Positions 11,241 to 34,074 of a stretch of 64,000 nt of DNA are shown one piece after another. Positions within the stretch are counted from its first letter, which is position 1. Every line of letters starts with the position of its first letter. Origin of the DNA: Mastigias papua (Eukaryota; Cnidaria; Scyphozoa; Rhizostomeae; Mastigiidae); assembly GCA_964019165.1 (NCBI GenBank), contig OZ025269.1, positions 12,785,422 to 12,849,421 of the forward strand. Reading direction: 5' to 3'. The translations under genes were made by a program, and so were the position numbers. The notes under the pieces were generated by a model that saw nothing but the letters and a program-made list of their open reading frames with translations, ran no database searches and was not told the origin of the DNA.

Positions 11241-12000
11241 ACCCTGTTGAAGACTGAATCCCGCGAGCAGCTTCTATTCACGCTTAACTGACGTGAATCT
11301 CCTTGATATCATGTTTAGCTATTCCCACTGGAAACAGCGCTAGTAAAGCTACATAAACAACTGTAGTTGTCGCGCGATGGCATTTAAGGAAAAGGCTCAA
11401 AAAGTACTAACTATATTTCCTTAGACAATTTAAACATATTCTATCTTATGATTGAAGATGTGGGGATGGAAAACTCACTAGCTCGACAATAAATAGCACA
11501 AAAGCCAATACTGGCAACACCAAATATGAAATTAATTCCAAATTGCAGTCCAAATGCAATAATTGAACGAAAAACAGCGCGTCATAGGATTCATTCATTC
11601 CGCTTACGCGAACCAGATTGTTCTGCATTATCAATTATTTTTGGAGCTCATCAATGCTGTCAAGAACATTTACCTCCATCTCCAATTCTTCACGAGTGTC
11701 GCAGTTAACATCTGCGAAGGCATAGTCATCTTTCTAGCTCTTTAAAATTTCATTCGCCCTGGTAAGACGATAAAGCCTTGATCTTGTTACATCAAGGTGA
11801 ATATTAATTGGCGATGTGAGTTTGGCCGTTCGATATCTCCATGTGGTAAGAAGAAAAGTAAAAAAGATTGCTTTAACACACCATTCCTTACCTGATGGTA
11901 CATGTCCCAATGCAACAAACGCAATCTAAAATACACATCTATCGATTGCATCAATAATCCGTCAATTCATAAAATGGCAATAAACAATTTCAATGGAATT
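11241..12000. other. Mostly non-coding; possible small minus-strand exon
   Basis: Between about 11735 and 11630 the minus strand has a short acidic open frame (DDYAFADVNCDTREELEME, then a stop after SIDELQK) with a possible donor gtaaat. A hydrophobic stretch follows near 11540-11470. These could be exon remnants but I cannot frame them with splice sites convincingly. Confidence 0.2.
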
Positions 12001-12058
12001 CATACAGCTATACTTTTTGAGACAGTAGTTTAGTCATTGCGTGATAAAGTAAGCCTAC

Positions 12059-12358
12059 CTCAATCGTTAGTGCAACCCAGTCCTCTTTGTTCACAACAGT
12101 GGAGCAATCATCAGTCTTTGAAAGCATTTCACAGTTTGCTTTATCGTCTTGTTTCGTTATGTAATTGATTAGTTTGCAGTTCTTAAGTATGCATCGATGA
12201 ATACACTGAATTTGGCTGTTCAATATGATTACATCTTTTGATGCTTCTTCACAGTAGAATTTCTTGTTCATATATATCTCTTTCACATATCCTTTTCCAC
12301 AGGTTGCAGATTTAGTAAAGAGGACAAATAGTACAATTGCAATGTTTCTGGGAGACAT
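12059..12358 (-). CDS. First exon: signal peptide plus PAN/Apple-like domain
   Basis: ATG at 12358; the exon is open for exactly 100 codons and ends at a donor gag|gtaggc (phase 0). Residues 1 to about 20 form a signal peptide (MSPRNIAIVLFVLFTKSATC). The mature part has the cysteine spacing of a divergent PAN/Apple module: QCIHRCILKNC, then a C near NCEMLSK and a final DDC. The layout (signal peptide and PAN-like domain on one exon ending in phase 0) matches the first exon at 30205-29864, though sequence identity is low. It implies a second secreted gene starting here, probably a tandem relative. The WSC exon at 7518-7240 is a candidate downstream exon, but a phase 0-to-1 exon between them was not found. 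Confidence 0.5.
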
Positions 12359-12359
12359 T

Positions 12360-13190
12360 TCTTTCTCAGAATGCCATTACTCAAGGGTCAAATGCTGAAA
12401 AAAGATGGTGAGTATTCTAGTTTTTCAAGTTCTTCATAAACCCCTTTTAGGAGTAAAACAAAACTAAATTAATAGGAATACCAATTAGGCCACATTGATA
12501 TGAGTGCATGTCATAGCTTTGTGCATGATAATACTTGCATGACCCCTTTTCACGTAGTACTAGCTTACGCAGCAGAGTTCTTTTAAAGTGCAGTTCTACC
12601 AAAATGTGTAGTTCTAAAAATTCTGTGCCCACTTCTAGAAAGAGATCTGTGCAGATTACATTGTATATCTATTAGGAGAAGCTTTATGCACAGTAGAGTG
12701 TAGTGTATACATAGAAATTTCCAACAAGCATGCCAAAAAACCACAAGTAAAATGTCTGAATAGCTCAACAGCATATAAATGGGCATGGCCACTTACACTG
12801 GTGTCCTCAGTTCTCTCGAATGTGATAAGCATGCAAGTTTGCAGAGTGCTATACATTTTATACCATTATTTCTTGTGCTTGGATGAAGGGCAGGTTTTGC
12901 AAGCAGGGATTTACTGATTTCGTAAATCAAAATGCTATATTCAATGCTTTCTTTGAATTCGATAATAGCACTCTACCTCTGTTCAATTGCAATCGAAAAA
13001 GTAGCAATGCTCAGAAATGATGCAACTTAATGTTATCAGTATTCACAACAGCTTTTTTTTACATCACATAAATAAAAACAATTAAATCAATAAATAAGTT
13101 TCCATCTCCTGTGACTGCCATTGCTGTAAAGGACATTTTGTGATCAGCTTTCATCTACCATAACCACTTACAGTAACACAACACAATTTC
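12360..13190. other. Upstream/intergenic DNA, nothing recognised
   Basis: AT-rich with several overlapping chance ORFs at 12447-12856. It would include the promoter of the PAN-like exon, but no core promoter element stands out. Confidence 0.3.
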
Positions 13191-13194
13191 TAAA

Positions 13195-15500
13195 AACTCT
13201 AACTAAAAAAAGATAATAAGCGAAAACACAACAGAGACATTCAACTTTTACGTAAGAAGCGTTTCGGTGGCATGTTGAGTGACAAGGAGAAACATATTCT
13301 AAACCTTCCTGATTTGTCTCTGTCTGATACGGAAAAATTTGTTTTAAGTAATAGCCTCGATCTTTTTCTTCCACTAAAAAGTGCAAACAGAGAGGAGGTT
13401 TTTGCAGAATTTGAAATTGTATACGCTCAACTTGTCAGGCACAAGCAAATTTCATCTGACGAGCTGCATTATCTAAAAGCCAACCAAAGCGACTTTACAC
13501 ACTCTTACTGTGGCACTCCAATCGACCTAGGAGGCTTTAGTATGCATAAAGAACATTTTCAGGCAATAAGATCCTAATCACAAAACCTGATAAGGGATCT
13601 GAGGTCATCATCTTAAGTAAAAGTGATAACATCCAAAAGATGGGCTATATTCTCGACTATAAAACCAAGTTTTTAACATGAGCGGTATTGATCAGCATGA
13701 TGATACGGCCAAGACCGAGCAGAAGTTACAAAAACGTCTCTTTGGCTTAGTTAACCAATAAATCCTCACTAGTGATATTTATGATAGGATTCGACCCACA
13801 GACTCACAGCGCCCACGTGTGTATGACCTACCGAAAATGCACAAAGAAGACATCCCACCTCGGCCCATGTTGCCTATGATTTGCTCCTCTCAACCGGAAC
13901 TTGCTAAATAGTTATCAGGAATTTTGGTCCTGGTCCTAAAACTCTACTCCTCGAATTGTGTAGAAGATTCATTTATGTTTGCCAACTTTATCCAAAACTA
14001 TAACTTTGAACCTTTCAAAGCATTTCTGTGCTCTTTTGACATCAGCAGTCTATTCACCAACTAGCAATTAAATGAGACCACAGTGATTTGCGCTGATGCT
14101 TTGTGCATTATCGAGGTCATCTTGATTGGCATCCATTCCCCGAGGACACCTTCAAAGAATTGATGCTAATTGCTACGCGAGGAATGGAATTTAATTTTAA
14201 CAACCAGATGTATAAGCAATTAGATGGAGTGGCAATGGGTAGCTCCGTGGCGTCAGCTTTAGCAAATATTTTCGTGGGTTTTCATGAAAGTAGACTTCGG
14301 TAGCACCGTAAAACTAGGTGTCTACTATGTTGATGATTCTTTTGTCATTTTCGGTTCTGAGCTGGAATATGATCGTTTTCGTGCCAACCTCAACCAGCTG
14401 CATCCAGACCTAAACTTTACAGTAGGAAAGACGCAAAACAAATCCTTGAATTTTCTAGATGTTTTGGTGGAGAAAGAGGGCACTGGATTTCTCACCAGCA
14501 TTTACAGGAACCAACGTATACTGGCAAATACATCCGTTGGAATTCCTTCAGCCCAAAAGCAAGGAAAATCAACCGTTATCAATACTTTAGTTAATAGGGC
14601 ATTTATGATTTGCTCTAAAACTAAGTTAGATTCTGAGCTGGACGCAATAAAACAACTTCTAATTGACAATGGATATCCAGATGATAGCCTTAATTCTTGC
14701 TTAAATGGAAAACTAGCCAACATTTCATCACAAAATAGTTCGGTCCTGAAAAGTTCCCGGTTTACCTAAAAGTGTCCTGGATTGGACACGTTTCATCAAA
14801 GTGTGAAAACCAAATTAATAAAGCCATTACATCCTGTTTCTATGCCATGAGGACCCGTGTGGTTTATAATAATAGCGTCATACTACCATCTGCTAAAAAG
14901 ATAGCGTTCCTACCACTAAAAAAGTTATTTAGTCTATGAAATTTCGTGCCGATGTGAAGCTCGGTACGTAGGGCGCACTACGCAACGCAAAGACTAGCAG
15001 ACAGAATAAAACAACACGTTCGCACGAGCATCAGGAAGATAAGCAATCTAGTAAGAGAACAGCCACCTCGTATGTGCAAAAACAATAATCCTAAAATGAC
15101 TTATGATTCGGCCATAGGACAACATCTTATTACAAATCTAGAATCTGCCAAAACATATACAGGTGATAATTTTCAGATCATTAGGCATGCAAGATCATCC
15201 TTTAATTTAAGTTTTTTGGAATCAGTGTAAACAAAAAGAATTCATTTTCTCACTTGAACTCTTCTAGTAAACGATGGTGAATAGGCTCTAGTTGGCCAAT
15301 CATAGGGCTAAATAGACACATTATTCATCATATCTCATGTAACCGCATATGGCAATATATTTCAGTTCACCTTGCGGTAATTATCCGACGTTTGATACTC
15401 TGGTAAGTGTCCGACGAAAAAAGCTTTCAGCATGTTAAAAGAATGTTCGGACCCGTTCATGCTATAGTGATATTCTGTAGTACCAACAAACTTTCACAAT
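13195..15500 (+). mobile_element. Degenerate Penelope-like retroelement
   Basis: Plus-strand blocks in order. An N-terminal region (LSDKEKHILNLPDLSLSD, ELHYLKANQSDF; 13270-13570). A KPDKGSEVIIL motif (about 13580-13615). A RPRVYDLPKMHK motif (about 13810-13845). An AFLCSFDISSLFTN palm motif (about 14020-14060). A GVAMGSSVASALANIFVG motif (14229-14280). The catalytic YVDDSFVIF (about 14323-14350) and the LNFLDVLVEK motif (about 14446-14475) complete the RT. This order and these motifs are typical of Penelope RT. It carries multiple stops and frameshifts and is dead. The 3' part (15231-15500) ends in a repeat also found at 27740-27920 and 56450-56830. Confidence 0.85.
14103..14769 (+). pseudogene. 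Penelope-like RT core, frameshifted
   Basis: Two overlapping open pieces, 14103-14303 and 14284-14769, carry the best preserved part of the RT: the YKQLDGVAMGSSVASAL segment in the first frame, then YYVDDSFVIF and SLNFLDVLVEK in the second. The frame change falls near 14280-14300, inside what should be continuous palm sequence, so the protein is broken here. No GIY-YIG endonuclease is intact downstream. Confidence 0.8.
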
Positions 15501-16522
15501 TCACTCAATAGATCTATGAGTTAAATTCTAAACCCAAGCCTTAGACTGTAATATTTGCGGTTGATAAATCGAAATGAAATATGATATACATAAGGAATAT
15601 GAATACAGCCATATACTAGTAAATAAAAATATAAGAATAAGGCATTATCCAGTCAAAGGATATAGCTATATTTTTAGACTCAGATCGCAGACAACGCCCT
15701 GAAAATTGTCAGATCAAGCCATTACCTGTCGTAGTTCCTGTGAGAAGAACTCTTAAACCCCGATTCATTTATTGAGCTAAACTTACATTGATAAATTACT
15801 ATGGTGATAAAATGTAAGAATTTATTACCATTTATCTTTATAACTCCCCAGCTAAGCTGTTCATCTTGTCGGTACCTCATTCACTTATCTATATGAACAG
15901 CACTCTCTCTAACAGAGCGATGAGCACTAATCGATTGCTTGTTAACTATTCGTTACTGATGTGCGCATATTTTCATAACTTTACTGAGACCTTATAGAGT
16001 TGGGTATTGGATTTGCTGATCGCTCTCTGGTTGTATCAACTTCATGAAAATCAATGCGCTTTTGAAACAATTGCTTATTAAATTAAGTTAAACAGGTTGT
16101 TTAGAATAGGAATGCCTGCAGCAGAATTGCAACCGAATATCTCATTAACATTTTATTCATATATTATTTACAATATGCTGAACCACAAGTATTCAGTTAA
16201 CTTAAGAACTGGTTACGATATTCAAATGATTAACAGTTTCTTAATGTATGAGAGCATTACTGTGCACTTCAACTCTACTCGCATTACCTATATGTTCTAC
16301 ACTAACCTAACAGGCGTATTTTACAGACTAAAATAATATGGCCTATTGTATAAATTTCTTACAAAGTCAGACCATAGCCATAAATCCTATTTGCAAACCA
16401 CGAATCCTAAGATTCATGCAGTTTTTTACTTTACGGGCTCTCTTTGGGAGCCCATTAATGTAAGATCATGTTACCAATTGGAAACAGTATTCCTCCTGTC
16501 CCCTGAATTCCTCCGCTACTGG

Positions 16523-16635
<113 letters not shown>

Positions 16636-17148
16636 ATTTCACCGTTTAGTCATAACCCAACCGCTCATACTCTGAGAAGTGTCGTGTTAAAAGCAATACC
16701 TAAAGTATGCTAGCGAAGGTGTCTGCCTTCTCGTTCGATAGTATATTTACATGAGAGCTTTGATACTTTCCTTGTCAGTATGTATAATAAATAGCGATAA
16801 ACGGTTTCTCTTGACACTTTGCTACTTCTTTGATCCTTTTAGATTGGAGATTCCCAACCAGGTTTTCGCACCCCATGGGGACGTGAGACATCGCTCACAG
16901 GGGTCGGAGAAGCATCCATAGAAACCGTCTTTACTTTAAGCAAAGGAATCTAAGTTTATATTATAGAATCCAATGGTCTTGTCTTACAATCTAATGCATC
17001 GATGTTGTAGATTGAAACCGCAGCTTTTTGATGAATAATAGGACGAGAGTGACGACAAAAAGAGACCACATTTTTTATTATTTGACGACTATTCTGTGTT
17101 ATATTTTACTTAAAATGACTATTCCATGACTAATCCAGTGTAACTATA

Positions 17149-17180
17149 AACGTTTCGACTCATGCTCGAGTCATCTTCAG
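17149..17180 (-). other. Hairpin motif CTGAAGAT-stem-GAAACGTTT (Penelope-type)
   Basis: On the minus strand: CTGAAGAT, a perfect 5-bp stem gactc/gagtc around gagcat, then GAAACGTTTA. The architecture resembles the core of hammerhead ribozymes reported in Penelope-like elements (CUGAUGA-stem II-GAAA). The core reads CTGAAGA rather than CTGATGA and no cleavage triplet is evident, so activity is not claimed. Confidence 0.4.
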
Positions 17181-17199
17181 TATGAGGATACTATGATAA

Positions 17200-18880
17200 T
17201 CTAATGCATTCTCTTGAGTATATATTGCTGTCTGAAGTCTTGCTGATCCATGCTTTAATATTTTACATCCACTAATATGTAAAATACTATAGATCCTTGC
17301 TATCCTATCTGTTTATTTGTTTGCAAGATACCTACACATGTTTTCTAACTTATAAATAGCTTGCTGAATCTCTTGATTATGATTTCAACACACATAGATG
17401 CGATTCATGGTCATTGGCTGCTACTTCTATCTAAAGCTCTATTTCGCAGAGTTGCGAGACCCTATGTCTCTTCCCTTGTCCTGCCTCGGTCAAGCCAATT
17501 GACAATCAACATCTTATCAAGTATTAAATGAAAATGAATCGAGTGTGAATAAGAGAAAGCGTTTACATTATGAGTGGTACATTGCCATGAGGTGTACAAA
17601 GACGAATTTGAACATTTACGAAGAAAATATCTCTTGCAAGGTGACTTTTGGGCACGGTAAAAAACAGGTCGAGTTTCTGCAAATAATCTAATAACCTGAA
17701 TGTGAACTCATATTATATGAATCAATGTCTCACATTATAAATCATGTGGTCTATACAATGCATGAATTGGCCTAAAATAACAGCTATAGCCTACAAAAGC
17801 ATAAAATAAACTACAATATCACAGAGAATGCCGTTGAGAAGCTACAAAGTAAAGTAAACTTCTTACAAATGAAAGTAAAAGTCGGTGGTGACGTTTTTAT
17901 AACAAAAGATGCGTGATATTTTACATTGATTATTTGAATTTCATTCCAGTACGTAAAATTATGTTTTTTGTTCAGCTAATGCTACAGGTGAATATGCACA
18001 GAGTTTTGCAATTTTTCCATAGCTGTCCTTCTCTTAGCTTGAAGATTTCTAAAGAAGAGAAACCATAATTTACAGTGAAATATTGCATGTGCACTGACAC
18101 TATGCTGTCACTTTGATTCAGTTTTTGTGCATAGCACTTTTATTTTTCTTTCAAAGTAATACATGCTTGCTGCCTTTGTATCAACCTCCTGACTGTTTTA
18201 TTAGTTAGTTCATGTTCATGTTTGAAAACTGCATCACAATAGATATTTTTAAAGGATCGTTGACTGCAACAAGAAGATTTTCTACTTTATGGTAGTGTAC
18301 TATCCTGAGTGAAAAATTGAATCTGAGATGTTGCAATGCTATGCTGTTGCTCTGAGCTGATTTAAATTCTGATAAATTCAATTTGTCGATTGTTTCTTCG
18401 ATGACCGTACTTGATCAAGTAAAGCATGAAGTAGTTGAAGGTGACCTTTCCTAGAGGCAAACTACCAAATATCTCCAAAAAGTATAGGAATCAAAACTTC
18501 CACAACTTTGATCAAATATGAAGAGAAATTGGGTGATCAATCTTCATTAAGAGATCACGTCACTTTTTTGTGAGTAGACCTTATCTGAAGTCAGGTGTCC
18601 TACAAATAGCAAGGCATACTCTTACAGATAGTTCTAAGCAAAGGTCACAACCACTGATCTTCAAATATGATCTTTTCACCCTTTCTTATAAACAATTACT
18701 GATGCTACATATATTTTGTCTTCAGTGAACATAGCATCTCCAGTATGTTCATTATTGATGAAATAATGCAGTGTTTTAGAATAAGATTCCTAATAAGTTC
18801 AATACGATGCTCGATGACCGATAAACTTTGGTATATTTTTGTAAATGTAGTGGAAAAAATTAAGTCAACAGCATTATACT
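17200..18880. other. Intron downstream of the WSC exon (copy C)
   Basis: Non-coding. Bases 17640-18200 match copies A and B, and 18200-18880 match the equivalent part of copy B. No exon recognised. Confidence 0.5.
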
Positions 18881-18883
18881 TAC

Positions 18884-30205
<11,322 letters not shown>

Positions 30206-31285
30206 GTTGAGAATGCAATTTATACTGCTGTCAAGGAAAATTATCTCTAATTAGAGAAATCCAGCTCATTAAGCTCAAACACAATCACTTAGCAGCATTT
30301 ACTTCAACGCTGATAGCTCGTGCGATGCTGGTCACAACTTCTTGTGCAAATATAACATGTCTATCTAAATCTGCACTTATTTATTATCTAAGGCTGACTA
30401 AGTAAGACATAATGCAGGTTGCCTTCCATATATCAAAGAGAGGATCATCCCATAAATACTCAGTAGTTGAATCGATGTGTACATGGATGAAATAGCTGGC
30501 ACAAATACTAAATGATGATTCATTTCCAGACAGAAAAATTGGTGGCGCCATTCATCACCCACTTGCCTAAAAACTATCTGACAGGTACCGAGCGAGGTCA
30601 GCGTAGTAAATAAAGGACGTGTTATGCAACTGTGAGAAATTGTCTTAACTCTTTCTGTGTAATGGATGATGCAATGCGTTTCAATAGTAGATAAACTCTT
30701 CTTTGAGACCGGGAAAGTTCTATAGTCCTAGATTAGCCCTAGCGAGGAAAGACCTTCTGATTACAGCACGTCTGTTTCAAGGGATTATTATTTTATAAAT
30801 TACCCAATGCATCACCAAGATTGCATTGTCAGCATATTGAAGCATCGGTCTATGCATGCACTATGGTAACTACAGCCAAAGCAATTGGCTTCTTAGGGGG
30901 TAAGTACGAATATATGACTTCAACTACGGGCCTTATGAGTTACACTATGATAACAAATAATGTGCTAACAATACATAAAAAGAAGTAAAATTGCCATGCT
31001 CGGTTACGAATTTATATAACCTTCCATTAAATTGAATTTATGTCTAGACTAAATGCCATATCAGAATCTTGACAACAATACTTTTCAAGTGGTTGTGTTT
31101 TTTCTATAGGAGGAAAGCATTGTTGCTAACTGCACATTGTTTATGACTTGAAAGAATGTTGTAAGCACTGTTAAGAATGAAAATCTGTCAGTGAAAGTTA
31201 TTAAGACTCTTTTCAAATAATAACGTAAACGCCGTATACTTACAAGCAGGTTCACAGTGTTCACTGTATTTAAAATATTGAATTT
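30206..31285. other. Upstream region of the PAN/EGF/WSC gene
   Basis: Presumably holds the promoter. No clear TATA or initiator could be chosen. Near 31243 the minus strand reads YSEHCEPA before a donor-like gtaagt, a possible short exon, but no acceptor convinced me. Confidence 0.35.
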
Positions 31286-31288
31286 TAT

Positions 31289-31466
31289 CTATTGTGGCAA
31301 ATGAAGCTTAAGGACTACAGCGGAATTTAAATGCCCTTCCCTCTCATTTTGAGGCGTTGCATAAAGGGTGAATGATCCCTTATATGTGTAGGCCACAGGG
31401 TTGATATGGCATAGCATACTCACTGCAGTATCGTTTATGTACTCTGTGCTTTTTATTTCTTGTACC
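31289..31466 (-). CDS. Possible terminal exon of an unknown minus-strand gene
   Basis: From an acceptor-like tcttacag (31467 and above) the frame stays open to a TAG at 31289. It encodes about 59 residues including STEYINDTAVSMLCHINPVA and YKGSFTLYATPQNEREG, which read like protein rather than noise. I do not recognise a domain and found no matching upstream exon. Coding status uncertain. Confidence 0.25.
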
Positions 31467-31579
31467 CTGTAAGATTTAAAAGTATATATAAATATATATA
31501 TAAAGTTTAAGGATCTGTTCGTCGTGATTGAAAATATACATTCAAATCGATAATTTAAGCTATCCAGCACATAAAGCAT

Positions 31580-32330
31580 ATTTAATGTAATACCTTTCCG
31601 TGAATTTCTACCGAAGATTTTTCCTTAGTGTATACTCTTGAGTTCCGAATACACGCTTCCTCCCCCGATTCTCATTTTTGTGAAAAAACTCCAGCCATGA
31701 CATCCTTATTCCAGACCCTCCGTTTATTATTTCTCTGTCTGTAATTTGATTGAGCAGTACGCAACGTGAGAAGATTGTTTCCCACATTGTTTACAGTTGA
31801 AATTAGTTGTGAAACTCACCCATAGCTATTATAATTAGAGAAATTCTCCATCCACCTCGGCTATTCCAACCACCCCGTTTATTTAAGTTTTCGGGAAATT
31901 TCCAGCCCCCCTCCCCCACTATTTCAATCTCCATATTTATTCGGGACTTGAGAGTAGAAAGCAAAGCAACCCCGGAAATGCTACCTTAAAATCTCTAGAC
32001 TGAGGATTGTATTGTAGGCTACTTCTATAGGGCATGCCCATGACCACATGCAATATTGCATAAATGCTTTTAAAATTTCATTACATACAAAACTATGTAA
32101 ATGTTAAGCATAACTGATGTAAGATATATTATAGAACCGTAATGAAGGTTGCTTTATGCCACCAAGTTATTGTACAAATTTGAGTGAACTTTCATTAGCA
32201 AGAACTAGTGGTATTTTTTTCAAACTTAGGCATTTTCTACGTACTAGTGTTCAAGTTTCCTTGTATTACTAGCTATTTGCCTCTTTCCTACAGTGTGGAA
32301 TTATTGCTTAGGGTCTTACCTATGACATCT
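31580..32330. other. Non-coding stretch, nothing recognised
   Basis: It contains pyrimidine-rich, C-run segments around 31650-31920 without a visible repeat structure. Confidence 0.35.
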
Positions 32331-32339
32331 ATACTAAGC

Positions 32340-32760
32340 CAATATATAAGAAAGTTGTTAGATCCATTGCTTTCAAGAATTATACATATCCATCTACGCC
32401 AGTCTTTTCTGAATTAGAAATTCTTAATTAAGTTATATGACCTATTTCATCTAAAGCTACTTATCTTTGTGTATGAATCTGTTCACCTAACTCCCCTACA
32501 TTCTTCCACAACTTCTTTGAAACTTTGACCTCTGTTCATCAGTATGATACAAGACAGGCTCGCAAGGGTGATATTTTTATGACACATTAGAATACTTTCC
32601 AATAAGGATTAAGATCAATTAGATATACAGGTGCTAAAACTTGGAATAATATTCCATCCAGTATCAAAAACCCTACTTCATTAATGATTTTCCATCGGGA
32701 TCTAAAGTTACACATTTTCTCAACTGAGTACTAATCTTGAGTTATTTGATAAGTTTACTA
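32340..32760 (+). pseudogene. LINE ORF2 C-terminal fragment
   Basis: In two plus-strand frames: a KKVVRSIAF / PSTPVFSELEILN block (about 32350-32420), HLTPLHSSTTSL and then, after a frame change, SVHQYDTRQARKGDIF, RSIRYTGAKTWNNIPSSIKN and FHRDLKLHIF. These match the usual C-terminal sequence of LINE RT proteins (Y-x-TRQ ... G.K.WN.IP). It is interrupted by stops and frameshifts and is dead. Confidence 0.7.
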
Positions 32761-33099
32761 CATTTTTAATTTTAAAAACAAAAGGATTTCATAATTTTAG
32801 CATAGGGGGTGCTCTTTCCTCAATTAGTTAACCTAGTGAGAGAGCTCCTCCGTAGGAAATTTACTTTCATACAAACATTCTGTGTACCCTTTATTTATTT
32901 TTTATTACATATATGATATTTATACAGGGTAAAGCATTCAGTTAAACTGCTTTACAATGTATCCTTTTAATATAAAACTTACAAATGAAAAGAAGCTATC
33001 TAAGTTTACACGTAAATCTAAAATAAAATTGCAATCAGTACAATCCATAAGCAAATTGCATAAAAATTGTATACTTGATCATGATTTTTTCTTTCCAGT

Positions 33100-33350
33100 T
33101 CAAGTGCTAATCAACCATGACCCCCAGGTATTTTGCCTGTTTTATGAGGGAAACAGTTTCATCCCACACATTAAAGAGAGGCTTTACTCCCCCTACTTTT
33201 TCTATGTCATTCAGACACTTCCTACCACCTATCATAAGACTTTGTATCTTGACCACATTGAGGGACAATTTTTTTGCATTTAGCCAAATAAGGTATTTAA
33301 GGTCCTCATTGAAGCATTCCTTGTAATATTTGTTATTATTTATCATCTGC
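33100..33350 (-). pseudogene. LINE RT thumb fragment, opposite orientation
   Basis: An 80-codon open piece with LIWLNAKKLSLNVVKIQSLM ... AKYLGVMVD, the segment just after the RT catalytic centre (N-KLSLN-K-x ... YLGV-D). It lies about 350 bp from, and opposed to, the C-terminal fragment at 32340-32760. The order and orientation do not fit a simple 5' inversion, so two separate insertions are likelier. Confidence 0.7.
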
Positions 33351-33537
33351 TAGTCTAGCTTTTCTGCTTGTATCTTAAATTATTTGTATGTTGTGGAATT
33401 TCAAATTAAACTGAACTGAGCTGAGTTATGAGCTCACCACAATTGGACAGAGGGCTGAGCCCCCAAAAACCTCTTTATTTTTCATGGAGGTCTTGGGTTC
33501 CTGAGCCCCCAATGGAGCCCTTGGTAAATTGCCTTAA

Positions 33538-34069
33538 GGGGTTGTTGAGTAAATACGTCACGCCTTGGGGGTATGTGATTCTATACGATTTTCTTGATTC
33601 TCCGTGATGGTAAATTAGGGTGTGGGTCGTACTTGGTTCAAGTAGGTGGCATCACGGTAACAAATTGTTGTTAATGAAAAGCCTGGTATAAGTAAGGATA
33701 CCCAACACTCATCATACAGCCTAAACTAATTAGGTTGTCGAACGAAGTCTTGTTTTTCTTTTATTTATTCCTTTCCCGTCTTACATTGCAACTTAGATTG
33801 TGCCTTAGTTCTAAATTCGAAGTTATTTCATTGTTATCAAATATTGCTGTTGCTCTAGTTGAAAAAAGACACGAAGGAGGAGTGATATATCTTTACTTCT
33901 TCCCTTAACATTTTACTATTTTTGATTCTCATTTTGAATCGGGAAGGGGGTTCTTGTGCAAAGCGGAAGGTAGGGTAAGGGAGTCTTGTCAACAAACGTG
34001 ATAGCGCTTAATGGTAGGGGTGGGTAGTTCTAAAGGCACTTTTATCGTGACGTAATTATTGAACAACCC
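33538..34069. mobile_element. 532-bp TIR element with TTAA target duplication
   Basis: Ends read GGGGTTGTTGAGTAAATACG and, from the other side, GGGTTGTTCAATAATTACG, both continuing TCACG. TTAA flanks both ends (33534-33537, 34070-34073), which would suit a piggyBac-type or a TA-targeting element. There is no ORF of note. Confidence 0.7.
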
Positions 34070-34074
34070 TTAAT

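Noticed and set aside
30206..30540. Core promoter of the PAN/EGF/WSC gene
   Set aside because: No TATA or initiator at a sensible distance could be preferred over chance matches.
31243..31310. Extra cysteine exon (YSEHCEPA before gtaagt)
   Set aside because: No convincing acceptor, and the upstream frame contains stops.
33538..34069. LTR of a retrotransposon
   Set aside because: The ends are inverted, not direct, repeats, with TTAA on both sides.
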